Of a stretch of 64,000 nucleotides of DNA, positions 7,733 to 17,000 are shown piece after piece. The stretch's first letter is position 1, and every line of letters starts with the position of its first letter. The notes under the pieces are model-generated. The model saw nothing but the letters and a program-made list of their open reading frames with translations, was not told the origin of the DNA and made no database searches. Source of the DNA: CAYLQA01 sp964385695 (lineage in GTDB: Bacteria > Desulfobacterota > Desulfobulbia > Desulfobulbales > Desulfurivibrionaceae); the NCBI GenBank assembly GCA_964385695.1, contig CAYLQA010000010.1, positions 1 to 64,000 on the forward strand, in the 5' to 3' direction. The position numbers and the translations under genes were made by a program.

Positions 7733-9508
7733 TTATGCCGCCATCAACCTCTCCACATCCTCACGACCAATAGTCTCCATATCAATCAAGGCCTCGGCCA
7801 TGGCAGACATTGTATCCTTATTCTCGGTCAACAAGCGGGTCACCTCACGGTGGGCATCCATCATCATCTCTTTAACAGCCCGGTCAATGGTCAGTGCTGT
7901 CTCCTCGCTGTAATAGGAGGAGGTTGTGCCTGCTGCCACCTCGCCGCCCGGGCTGGGGAAGGTCATGGGGCCGACCTCATCGCTCATACCCATCTCGCAG
8001 ACCATGCTCCTGGCAATATTTGAGGCCCGCTCAATATCGTTGCCGCTGCCGGTGGTGATCTCGCCAAACATAATCTCCTCGGCCACCCGACCGCCCAGCA
8101 GGATACAGATATTATTGCGTAGGTAAGATTGGCTCTGGGAATGGCGCTCGGTTTCTGGCAACTGCATGGTCAGACCCAGGGCGCGGCCACGGGGGATAAT
8201 GGTGACCTTATGTACCGGATCAGCACCGGGGAGAAGCTCGGCGATCACGGCATGGCCTGCCTCATGAAAGGCGGTGACCTTTTTCTCCTGATCGGTCAGG
8301 ATCATACTGCTGCGCTCTGCACCCATCATCACCTTATCCTTGGCCTGCTCAAAGAGATCCATGGAGACCTGTTTGACACCGGTACGGGCGGCAAGCAATG
8401 CCGCTTCATTGACCAAGTTCGCAAGCTCTGCGCCGGAAAACCCCGGGCTGGCCTTGGCCAGGGTATGGAAATCCACCCCAGGGGCCTGGGGCACCTTGGC
8501 CGCATGGACCTTGAGGATCATCTCGCGTCCCTTCACATCGGGCAGAGGCACTACGACCTGGCGGTCGAAACGACCGGGCCGCTTCAAGGCCGGGTCCAAA
8601 ATATCCGGGCGGTTAGTGGCTGCCACCATGATAATGCCGGAGTTGGCCTCAAAGCCATCCATTTCAACGAGCAACTGGTTCAAGGTCTGCTCACGCTCGT
8701 CATTGCCGGAGGCGGCACCGGCGCTGCGCTGGCGGCCTACGGCATCGATCTCATCGATAAATATGATACAAGGCGCCTTTTTCTTAGCCTGCTTAAAGAG
8801 ATCACGCACCCTGGAGGCACCTACACCCACGTACATCTCGACAAAGTCGGAGCCTGAGATGGAGAAAAACGGCACCTCGGCCTCACCGGCAATGGCCTTG
8901 GCCAACAGGGTTTTACCGGTTCCAGGCTCGCCGGAAAGAAGCACGCCTTTAGGGATTTTTGCTCCTACTTCACTGAAAATCTCCGGGTTTTTGAGAAAAT
9001 CGACCACCTCGGAGAGTTCCTCCTGGGCCTCTTCAATACCGGCCACATCCTTAAAACTGACCTTGGTCTCTTCTCCCTCAATAAGACGGGCGCGGCTCTT
9101 GCCCATGCTCATCAGGCCCTTGCCGCCTCCCTGCTGCTGCTTCATAAAGAAGATCATAACGCCGATAAAGAGGATGATGGGAACCCAACCCATAAGGGCG
9201 GAGACAAGCCAGTGGGGCTTTTTCTCCTTTTCCACCTGGACCTTGACCCCGGCCTTAACAAAGGGAGCAAGCTGGGTTGCGTCTTCGGGCATCACGGTCT
9301 TGAACTTATTGCCCACCAGATCCTCGGCCATGGCCACGTTATCTTTAATGGTCACCTTGGCCACCTTGCCGGAGTCGATGCTCTCGATAAAGGCGTTGTA
9401 GGTTACGGTGTTTATCCCCTTGGTTGAGGGGTTCAAGACATTGATTATGAAAAGAATAACCAGGCCGATGATCAGCCAGATGGAGAGATTTTTAAAAAAG
9501 GTATTCAA
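7733..9508 (-). CDS. ftsH: ATP-dependent zinc metalloprotease FtsH
   Basis: This 591-residue membrane AAA+ protease degrades misfolded membrane and regulatory proteins. Two transmembrane segments (about 8-25 and 102-122) flank a periplasmic domain. The cytoplasmic part has Walker A GEPGTGKT (193-200), Walker B IIFIDEID and a second region of homology (DPALKRPGRFDRQ). The zinc site HEAGH is near residue 415. The C-terminus is shorter than in E. coli FtsH (644 residues) but complete in fold. The start codon is TTG at 9508, chosen because a strong GGGAGGAG site lies 4 bp upstream and no better ATG exists. It follows a MerR-type gene on the same strand. A 24-bp palindrome shared with two other genes ends 33 bp upstream. 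Confidence 0.95.
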   Translation of the reverse strand: MNTFFKNLSIWLIIGLVILFIINVLNPSTKGINTVTYNAFIESIDSGKVAKVTIKDNVAMAEDLVGNKFKTVMPEDATQLAPFVKAGVKVQVEKEKKPHWLVSALMGWVPIILFIGVMIFFMKQQQGGGKGLMSMGKSRARLIEGEETKVSFKDVAGIEEAQEELSEVVDFLKNPEIFSEVGAKIPKGVLLSGEPGTGKTLLAKAIAGEAEVPFFSISGSDFVEMYVGVGASRVRDLFKQAKKKAPCIIFIDEIDAVGRQRSAGAASGNDEREQTLNQLLVEMDGFEANSGIIMVAATNRPDILDPALKRPGRFDRQVVVPLPDVKGREMILKVHAAKVPQAPGVDFHTLAKASPGFSGAELANLVNEAALLAARTGVKQVSMDLFEQAKDKVMMGAERSSMILTDQEKKVTAFHEAGHAVIAELLPGADPVHKVTIIPRGRALGLTMQLPETERHSQSQSYLRNNICILLGGRVAEEIMFGEITTGSGNDIERASNIARSMVCEMGMSDEVGPMTFPSPGGEVAAGTTSSYYSEETALTIDRAVKEMMMDAHREVTRLLTENKDTMSAMAEALIDMETIGREDVERLMAA

Positions 9509-9540
9509 CGTACTCCTCCCTTGTTATTGAACTCTTAAAT

Positions 9541-9564
9541 AGCGGTGGACTATACCACACGGCG
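9541..9564. promoter_or_regulatory. Shared imperfect palindrome, copy 1 (upstream of ftsH)
   Basis: This 24-bp motif starts AGCGGTGGAC and ends CCACACGGCG, separated by TATA. It matches copies at 28681-28705 and 31561-31585 in both flanks, with the centre varying. It lies between the merR-like stop (9591) and the ftsH start (9508), 33 bp from that start. It may be an operator or a short dispersed repeat. Confidence 0.45.
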
Positions 9565-9590
9565 CATGAAGCATCATTATAGCAGTATTA

Positions 9591-9989
9591 TTATGCGGAC
9601 ATATGACGATTATGCCGCATGGGCGCGATATCGATTTTCTTGGGGATCAAGCCACTGCTCAAAAAAGCGGTGCATTGCTTGCGCTTTTCAAAGGGGCAGT
9701 CTGCTATATTCCAGCAGGGTGTGTATTGCAGGAGTTTTTTTACCGCGGCAATGGAGATGCCATGCTCATGGATCATGGTGCGCAAGCACTTCATCCATTT
9801 AATATTATCCAGACTATAGTAACGCCATTTTCCCTGGCGTGAAGGCTCTATAAGGCGATGCTCTTCATACATCCGCAGGGTGCGGGGATGAATCTCCAGC
9901 ATCTCTGCAGCTGCGCCGATGGTAAGAACGGCTTGGTCATTCTCTAATAATGTCTCGTTTGTCAGTGAGTCTATATGTTGGGTATTCAT
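9591..9989 (-). CDS. MerR-family transcriptional regulator, HspR-like
   Basis: This 132-residue protein has a MerR winged-helix domain at about residues 22-90. The key segment is LTIGAAAEMLEIHPRTLRMYEEHRLIEPSRQGKWRYYS, described here by its ends only as LTIGAAAEML and WRYYS. The rest resembles HspR (heat-shock repressor) proteins. After the domain come three cysteines, C-x5-C-x7-C at about 92-106, which could bind metal or sense redox state. It is transcribed toward ftsH with 82 bp between, so ftsH may be its target and operon partner. A near-perfect sigma-54 promoter lies 116 bp upstream. It ends in a histidine- and arginine-rich tail (MRHNRHMSA). Confidence 0.8.
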   Translation of the reverse strand: MNTQHIDSLTNETLLENDQAVLTIGAAAEMLEIHPRTLRMYEEHRLIEPSRQGKWRYYSLDNIKWMKCLRTMIHEHGISIAAVKKLLQYTPCWNIADCPFEKRKQCTAFLSSGLIPKKIDIAPMRHNRHMSA

Positions 9990-10104
9990 AACACTTCCCC
10001 TTTGTTGCTTTCCGGCTCATGAGTGGCCGAATATTTAGTTACTCTTTTTCGTTTTGAACAACCGGGCGCAAAATACTTGCTCGCTCCCTGTGTCCTGTTT
10101 AAAG

Positions 10105-10120
10105 AGCAATGGCCGTGCCA
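10105..10120 (-). promoter_or_regulatory. Sigma-54 promoter upstream of merR-ftsH
   Basis: On the minus strand the sequence is TGGCACGGCCATTGCT. This fits the -24/-12 consensus TGGCAC-N5-TTGCW at every fixed position, with 10 bp between the GG and GC pairs. It points toward the MerR-type gene starting at 9989, with a leader of about 100 nt. Transcription from it would need an enhancer-binding activator. Confidence 0.65.
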
Positions 10121-10409
10121 GAAAGAAGAAAAAATTAATCCCCACAAGCAACAAAAAATGAATTATCCTGTGAAATCAAAAGGATACCAATATAGAAAAA
10201 ATAATTTACAAGGGCAGCTATACTCGGATTACGAAAATAATCTCGCAAAAGGGGCGCACAATACGCCCAAAAGAGAATTCACATGGCGCAGAAATCGCCC
10301 TTGGGGAAGTTTGGGGTGGTTTATAAATGGATGTGGGCGGTATGGTCAGGCAAAACAGGTGAGCATTACAGAGTGCAGTCCCAGAAAATTATTAGCAAAG
10401 CTGTCCTCT

Positions 10410-10435
10410 GTAGGAGCCCCTGAAGGGGCTCCTAC
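10410..10435. repeat. REP-like palindrome, copy 1
   Basis: Arms GTAGGAGCCCCT (10410-10421) and AGGGGCTCCTAC (10424-10435) are perfectly complementary around GA. The same arm opens the longer inverted repeat at 38187-38248. It sits 37 bp after the rdgB stop on the minus strand. Confidence 0.75.
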
Positions 10436-10471
10436 AAAAACCAGGCTCAATACAACTCAACAAACAAAAAA

Positions 10472-11167
10472 CTATTTCACATCCCTCACCATAACCTCTT
10501 CAGACCAATCATTATGCTCAAACTGATCATGGTCGGGCTTGGCGGGTTTTTCCTCAAACAAACGCTGCTCAAGCCACTTGAGGATATTATCAAACTCATC
10601 GGTCACCTGCTTAAGCGCCTGACCACGGTGGCTGACCTTGTTTTTCTCCTCCATGGAGGCCTCGGCAAAGGTCTTCTTTAGTGTGGGGCAGTAAAAGATC
10701 GGATCGTAACCGAATCCGTCCTCCCCGCGACGTTCGTCAATGATCTCGCCGTCGCAGCGGCCCTCATAGGTCAAGGCCGGGCCCGAGGGTACGGCAATGG
10801 AAACCACACAGGCAAAATGCGCTTTGCGGTCCTCTTTATCCTTGATCTCCGCCAAGAGCTTATCGATATTCTCATCGTCCGTGGCGTTTTCCCCGGCATA
10901 ACGGGCCGAGTAAACACCGGGTGCGCCGTCCAGGGCATCCACCACCAGGCCGGAATCGTCGGCAATACAGGGCAGGCCCAAAACGCGGGCTGTAAAATGC
11001 GCCTTCTTATAGGCGTTGTCATCAAAGGTCTCACCATCCTCAACCGGCTCGGGGATGGGGCCGAAATCCGAAAGAGACTTGATCTCCACGGGAAAATCCT
11101 TGAGCATCTCGCGAAACTCCTTCACCTTGCCCTGGTTGCCCGTGGCCAAAACTAACATCTGCTTCAT
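10472..11167 (-). CDS. rdgB: XTP/dITP diphosphatase (RdgB/HAM1 family)
   Basis: This 231-residue house-cleaning enzyme hydrolyses XTP, ITP and their deoxy forms to monophosphates, keeping non-canonical purines out of DNA. The N-terminal LVLATGNQGKVKEF motif, the metal-binding region IADDSGL near residue 69, GEDGFGYDPIF near 149 and SHRGQAL near 184 are all present. The C-terminal 30 residues or so (acidic, LFEEKPAKPDHDQFEHND) extend beyond the usual length of about 200. A GAGGA ribosome site precedes the ATG. It is a stand-alone gene with the divergent efflux operon upstream. Confidence 0.93.
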   Translation of the reverse strand: MKQMLVLATGNQGKVKEFREMLKDFPVEIKSLSDFGPIPEPVEDGETFDDNAYKKAHFTARVLGLPCIADDSGLVVDALDGAPGVYSARYAGENATDDENIDKLLAEIKDKEDRKAHFACVVSIAVPSGPALTYEGRCDGEIIDERRGEDGFGYDPIFYCPTLKKTFAEASMEEKNKVSHRGQALKQVTDEFDNILKWLEQRLFEEKPAKPDHDQFEHNDWSEEVMVRDVK

Positions 11168-11354
11168 CGTGTAATCCTCTATATAATGATAGATATGTAC
11201 TTGGTCGTGCAGAGACTATTAACCAGCAAGTTTCGCCAAGTCAAGGAGATAGAGGATTTTCCAAAAGTTCTCTATTCCGTGGTCTTTTGCTGGGAACAAT
11301 GTACTATACTTGTATAGTCAATGGGTTATGGAACTTTTTCCAGGACGAGATGAT

Positions 11355-12800
11355 ATGAGCAGAGCAATACGGCGACAGAGATTCATGATGGGGCAGCATC
11401 TTACCCTGCTGCTCGTTGTCGCCCTTGCGTTGACCGCCTGCGCCCCCTTTGCCCCGGATGAACGGGAGCGCGATCTCATCGGTCTGCCTGATGGCTACTC
11501 TGCAAGCGGCGAGGCAACTGCACCCGCCCGCTGGTGGGAGGATTTTTCGGCCACGGAACTGAACACCCTCATTGAAAAGGCCCTGGGCGACAACCTGACC
11601 CTGCACGCGGCCTGGGCCAGGCTGGATCAGGCACGGGCAACGGCGCGCAAGGCCGGGGCCGATCTTGTACCGAGCATTAATGCCGAGGCAGACGCAGGCG
11701 TAAGCGAAAAACGCTCCTCCGGCACCACCACGGGCAGCGAGTCTTACTCATTAGGGCTTGCGGCCAGTTATGAGCTGGACCTCTGGGGCCGTATTCGAGC
11801 CGAGAGAAATGCTGCCCGGCTGAAGGCCCAGGCAAGCCGCGAGGACCTGGCAGCAGCGGCAACGACCATTGCGGCCGAGGTGAGTAGCCGTTGGCTCGGC
11901 ATCATCTCCCAGCGCGCCCAGCTGGAGCTCCTCAGACAGCAGCTGACAACCAATCGGACCTATCTCGAGCTTGTGGAGCTGCGCTTTAAGAACTCCCTGG
12001 CCTCGGCCCTGGATATCTTTCAACAGCGACAGCTGGTGGAACGCATCGAGGCCCAGCTGCCATTAGTCCGTCAGCAGGAAGAGCTGCTCAGCCAGGAGTT
12101 GAACATCCTCCTGGGCACCCCACCACAATCAACGCTCAGCATTACCAGGAAATCCCTGCCTCAGGCCACCCCCCTGCCTGCAACCGGGCTGCCCAGCCAA
12201 TTGCTCGGCCAGCGGCCCGATATCCGTGCTGCCTTTCTGCGCCTGGCAGCCTCCGACCAGACAGTGAGCGCGGCCCGGGCGGATCGCCTGCCCGCCTTAT
12301 CCTTAACCGGCTCGGCAAAGTTCGACCACGATGGCCTGAGCAAACTCTTTGACAACTGGCTTGCCAGCCTCACCGGCTCGCTCACCACCCCGATCATCGA
12401 CGGCGGCAGGCGCAGGGCAGAGGTGGCGCGCAGCAGGGCAGAGATGGCTGAAAACATTGCCCTGTACAAGAAGACGATCCTCTCGGCCATGGGCGAGGTG
12501 GAGGCGGCCCTTGTCCGGGAGAAAAAGACTAGGGAGCACATCACGGCCCTGAGCAGGCAGCTTGATGCGGCCCGCCATGCCTTGGACCAGGCCCGCTCCC
12601 GTTACATCAACGGCCTCAATGATTATCTGCCGGTCCTCACTCAGCTGCTGGCGGTCCAGGGACTGGAAAAGGACATGATAGAGCGGCAAAACGACCTGCT
12701 CGTGGTCAGGGTCAACCTGCACCGCGCCCTGGGCGGAACCTGGACCGACACGCTTGCCCGAGCCAACGATATGCAAGCCGACAAGGGGACAAACCCATGA
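11355..12800 (+). CDS. Outer-membrane efflux lipoprotein (TolC/NodT family)
   Basis: This is the outer-membrane channel of a tripartite efflux pump. From the ATG at 11355 it has 481 residues, a basic leader and a lipobox LTAC with Cys near residue 29. Two outer-membrane efflux repeats follow, rich in alpha-helical heptads (ARLDQARATARKAGADLVPS and a matching second half near residue 300). The first repeat begins WWEDFSATELNTLIEKAL, typical of NodT/OprM proteins. A TTG at 11310 would add residues before the leader and is disfavoured. It overlaps the next gene by ATGA, so translation is coupled. The cargo is unknown. Confidence 0.85.
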   Translation: MSRAIRRQRFMMGQHLTLLLVVALALTACAPFAPDERERDLIGLPDGYSASGEATAPARWWEDFSATELNTLIEKALGDNLTLHAAWARLDQARATARKAGADLVPSINAEADAGVSEKRSSGTTTGSESYSLGLAASYELDLWGRIRAERNAARLKAQASREDLAAAATTIAAEVSSRWLGIISQRAQLELLRQQLTTNRTYLELVELRFKNSLASALDIFQQRQLVERIEAQLPLVRQQEELLSQELNILLGTPPQSTLSITRKSLPQATPLPATGLPSQLLGQRPDIRAAFLRLAASDQTVSAARADRLPALSLTGSAKFDHDGLSKLFDNWLASLTGSLTTPIIDGGRRRAEVARSRAEMAENIALYKKTILSAMGEVEAALVREKKTREHITALSRQLDAARHALDQARSRYINGLNDYLPVLTQLLAVQGLEKDMIERQNDLLVVRVNLHRALGGTWTDTLARANDMQADKGTNP

Positions 12801-14020
12801 ACGAAAAAGACACCCGTTTCTCTGAAAAGGGACAAACCATGCGCAGGTGGCCTGCCAGGCTCATCGCCTGCGTGGTGATAGTTGCCGTGGGCGTGTTGAT
12901 CGCCTTTGTCCTGAACAAGACCGCGCCCAAGGCCAAGCGCAAACCGCCGGTGAAGATGAGCCCCCTGGTCCGGACCATGCCCCTGCACCCCACCAGTGAG
13001 CAGATCATTGTCCCGGCCAAGGGTGTGGTCAAGGCCGCAAATGAGGTCAGCCTCAAGGCCGCGGTTTCAGGTGAAATTTTAAAGATCCACCCCCATTTCA
13101 GCGAGGGCGGTTACCTGGCCAAGGGCGAAGAGATCCTGACCATCGATCCCACGGATTACCAACTGGCAGTGACCCAGAAAAAACAGCGGGTGGCCGATGC
13201 CCAACTGGCCCTGGAGCTTGAGATCGGCCACCAGGACGTGGCGCAAAAGGAGTGGGCCTTGCTCTATGGCGAGATTGGAACTGAAGAGGCGGAGAGCAGC
13301 CTGGCCCTGCGCAAGCCCCATCTTGCCAAGGTGAAAACAGACCTTGAGGCGGCCAGGGCGGAACTGGCCAGGGCCGAGGTGGATCTGAGCCGCACCCGCA
13401 TCATCGCCCCCTTCAACGCCCTGATCAAAACTAAAAACGTGGATCTCGGGGCCCGTATCGCCGCCCAGGAGAGCCTGGCCGAGCTGGTGGGCACCGACCT
13501 CTTCTGGGTGCAGGTCTCCCTGCCCAGCGAGCGCCTCAGGTACATTGCCATCCCCACCAGCCCAGGGCAAAAGGGGGCCGCAGCACGCATCTATTACCGC
13601 AACGACCAGATGCGCCAGGGCAAGGTGACCCGTATTCTGCCGGATCTCTCCCAGGCCGGGCGCATGGCCCGCCTGCTCATTGCCGTGACAGACCCGCTTG
13701 GGCGCAAGGCCAAGAAAAAAAAGGCGCAACCGCTCCTGATCGGCGAGTACGTGCGGGTTGAGATCGACGGTGAGCGGCTGGAGAATGTCTTTGTCATCCC
13801 GCGCACCGCTCTCAAAAACGATAACCAGATCTGGCTGGCGGATGAGCAGAACCGGCTCCAGATACGAACGGTGCAAACCGTCTGGCGGCAGAAGGATTCG
13901 GTCTTTGTCCGCGACGGCCTCAAGGACGGGGACCGCCTCATCGTTTCCGAGTTAGCAACACCAGTAAATGGAATGAGCCTGCAAATCGCAAACGGCAAAA
14001 AGGGTAAACCCGCCAAATGA
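12797..14020 (+). CDS. Efflux RND transporter periplasmic adaptor (membrane fusion protein)
   Basis: This 407-residue adaptor links the inner-membrane pump to the outer-membrane channel. An N-terminal membrane anchor at about 20-42 is followed by a lipoyl half-motif (VSLKAAVSGEI, near 90). A coiled-coil hairpin (about 125-195) and a second lipoyl half (RTRIIAPFNALI, near 199) come next, then beta-barrel and membrane-proximal domains. It overlaps the upstream gene by 4 bp and the downstream pump gene by 4 bp. The composition is unusually lysine- and alanine-rich around residues 40-50 and 296-303 (GRKAKKKKAQ). Substrate is not predictable. Confidence 0.88.
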   Translation: MNEKDTRFSEKGQTMRRWPARLIACVVIVAVGVLIAFVLNKTAPKAKRKPPVKMSPLVRTMPLHPTSEQIIVPAKGVVKAANEVSLKAAVSGEILKIHPHFSEGGYLAKGEEILTIDPTDYQLAVTQKKQRVADAQLALELEIGHQDVAQKEWALLYGEIGTEEAESSLALRKPHLAKVKTDLEAARAELARAEVDLSRTRIIAPFNALIKTKNVDLGARIAAQESLAELVGTDLFWVQVSLPSERLRYIAIPTSPGQKGAAARIYYRNDQMRQGKVTRILPDLSQAGRMARLLIAVTDPLGRKAKKKKAQPLLIGEYVRVEIDGERLENVFVIPRTALKNDNQIWLADEQNRLQIRTVQTVWRQKDSVFVRDGLKDGDRLIVSELATPVNGMSLQIANGKKGKPAK

Positions 14021-17000
14021 GCAAGCACGAACCCCAAACCTCTCCCAAACAGCACGGCCCGTTGGCATGGATGGCCGGGCATTCGGTGACGGCCAACCTG
14101 CTGATGCTGGCCCTGCTTTTGGGCGGCCTGGCCATGGCCGGCAAGATCCAGCAGGAGGTCTTTCCGGATTTTGAGCTGGATATGGTCAGCATCAGCGTGC
14201 CCTATCCCGGCGCCAGCCCGGAGGAGGTGGAGCGCGGCCTGATCCTGGCCATTGAGGAGTCCCTGGCAGATATCGAGGAGATCAAGGATCTCACCGCAAC
14301 GGCCCGCGAGGGCATGGCCTCGGTCACGGCCGAATTATACGAGGGCGAGGATGCCACCGAGATCGCCCAGGAGATCAAAAATGCGGTGGACCGCATCACC
14401 TCCTTTCCAGAAGAGGCGGAAGAGCCGCAGGTTTCGGTGGCCAAGCGCAAACGCTATGTGGTCTCCGTGGCCCTTTACGGCGCACAGGCTGAGCACACAT
14501 TACGCGAGATGGCGGAGATGATCCGCGACCGACTGCTGGCAGATCCGGCCATCTCCCAGGTGGAGCTCGACGGGGTGCGGGATTATGAGATCAGCATTGA
14601 GATCGACCAGCAGACCCTGCGCGCCTATAACCTCACCCTGGAGTCGGTGGCCCGGTCCGTGGGTCGCGGCTCGGTGGAGATTCCGGGCGGGGCCATCCGC
14701 ACCAAGGGTGGCGATGTGCTGGTTCGGGTGGCGGAGCGCCGCGATTACGGGAGGGAGTTCGGCTCCATCCCGGTGGTGACCGCGCCGGACGGCACCGAGG
14801 TGTTACTGAGCGACATCGCCACCATCAGGGACGATTTTGCCGAGAGCGATAATTTCGCCTTTTTTAACGGCCAGCCCGCGGTGATGCTCGAGGTCTACCG
14901 GGTGGGCAAGCAGACACCGGTCTCGGTCTCCGATGCGGTGCATCAACAGATTGGAGAGCTGAACCAGGTCATACCCGAAGGCCTCTCGCTTACGGCCCGT
15001 AACGACCGCTCCGAGATCTACCGCCAGCGCCGCGAACTGATGCTCAAAAACGGTTATATCGGCCTGGGACTGGTCTTTATCCTCTTGGCCCTTTTTTTGG
15101 AGGCGCGCCTCGCCTTTTGGGTGAGCTTAGGCATCCCCATCTCCTTTTTGGGCTCCTTTTTGCTCCTGCCCGCCTTTGGCACCACCATCAATATCGTCTC
15201 CATGTTTGCCTTTATCATCACCCTGGGTATTGTGGTGGACGATGCCATTGTGGTGGGTGAAAACGTCTACCATTATCGCCAGCGGGGCCTAAAATGGTTT
15301 GAGGCGGCCATTGCCGGGGTCCGCGAGGTGGCGCGGCCCGTGATCTTCAGTGTCCTGACCAATATGGTCGCCTTTTTGCCGCTCTTTTTCGTGCCCGGCT
15401 TCATGGGCAAGATTTTCAAACAGATCCCGGCCGTGGTGGTGACGGTCTTTTTCATCTCCCTCATCGAAAGCCTCTTCATCCTGCCCGCCCATCTGGGCCA
15501 TCAGAACCCGGCGGACGAGCCCCGCTGGCGGCGTCTCAAGGCCATTGCCGCCTGGCAACGCGGTTTCAGCGAGGGATTCAGCCGCCTGGTGCAGGAAAAA
15601 TACGGCCCCTTTCTCACCTTTGCCCTCAAGTGGCGCTATATCACCTTCTGTCTCGGCATAGCGATTCTGCTGACCGCCTTTGGCTACGTAAAAAGCGGAC
15701 GCATGGGTTTTGAACTCTTTCCCAGGCTGGAGTCGGATTACGCCAAGGTCACCGCTGTTTTGCCGTTCGGCACAGCCGTGGAAAAGACCCTGGCCGTGCA
15801 GGAGCGGCTGGTTGCGGCGGGCAAAGCGGTCTCCGAAAAAAACGGCGGACCGGCACTGGTGGAGGGGGTCTACAGCCTGGTTGACGGCAACACCACCTCG
15901 ATAAGAATCTATCTCACCCCGCCGGACGAACGGCCGGTCTCCACCGCCCAGCTCACCCGTGAGTGGCGTAAGCGGGTGGGCAGCATCCCCGGTCTGGAGT
16001 CGCTCAAGTTCGAATCCGATGCGGGCGGGCCGGGCAGGGGAGCGGTAATCTCCGTTGAGCTCAGCCACAGGGATATCGGGGTTTTGGAGGAGACCAGCGC
16101 CAAGCTGGCCGAAGCCCTGGGCTATTACCCCAAGACCATTGATATTGATGACGGCTTTTCACCGGGCAAGCAGCAGATCGATTTTAAGATCCGGCCCGAG
16201 GGCCAGAGCCTGGGGCTTACGGCAAGCGAGGTGGCGCGCCAGGTGCGGCATGCCTATTACGGGGCAGAGGCCTTGCGCCAGCAACGGGGCAGAAACGAGG
16301 TCAAGGTCATGGTCCGGTTGCCCAAGGAGGAGCGGATCAGCGAATTTCATCTTGAGGAGATGATCCTCCGCACCCCGGACGGCGGCGAGGCCCCACTGAT
16401 GGAGGTGGTCACCATGGAGCGGGGCCGGGCCGACCCGAGCATCGAACGCCGTAACGGCCGCCGAATCATCACTGTTTCCGCCGATGTCCGTCCCCGCAGC
16501 CATTCCGGCCAGATCATGGAGTCGGTACAAGAGGAGGTCCTGCCCCAACTGGTCGAGCAATATCCGGGCCTTACCTACAGCTATGAAGGCAGGCAGGCAG
16601 ACCGGCGCGAGTCGATCCAGGCCCTGCTCAAGGGCTTGGTCGTGGCCCTGATCATCATCTTCGCCTTGCTTGCCATCCCCATGAACAGCTATATCCAGCC
16701 CCTGGTCATCATGCTGGCCATTCCCTTCGGCCTGGTGGGCGCGGTGATCGGCCATATCATCATGGGCTACAGCCTTAGCGTTTTGAGCCTCTTCGGCTTG
16801 GTGGCCCTGACCGGCGTGGTGGTCAACGACTCATTGGTCCTGGTGGATTTTGCCAATCGCAGGCGCCACAGGGGCTTCATTGCCGAGGATGCCCTCCATG
16901 AGGCGGCCCTGCAGCGCTTTCGCCCCATTTTGCTCACCACCCTCACCACCTTCGGCGGCTTGGCCCCAATGATTTTTGAGACCTCGCGCCAGGCAAGATT

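Larger units (their letters stand above)
9990..10471. other. Gene-free interval with sigma-54 site and REP-like palindrome
   Basis: A 167-codon open frame on the plus strand (10023-10526) crosses this stretch. It has no ribosome site, odd composition and overlaps rdgB, so it was not accepted. The supportable content is the sigma-54 promoter (10105-10120, minus strand) and the palindrome at 10410-10435. The rest is AT-richer than its neighbours and looks non-coding. Confidence 0.6.

Noticed and set aside
10023..10526. A 167-codon open frame on the plus strand between merR and rdgB
   Set aside because: No ribosome site, unusual composition, overlaps rdgB in the opposite strand, and contains the REP-like palindrome.
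12161..12544. Long minus-strand open frames inside the RND operon
   Set aside because: They mirror GC-rich codons of the plus-strand genes and contain no recognised domains.
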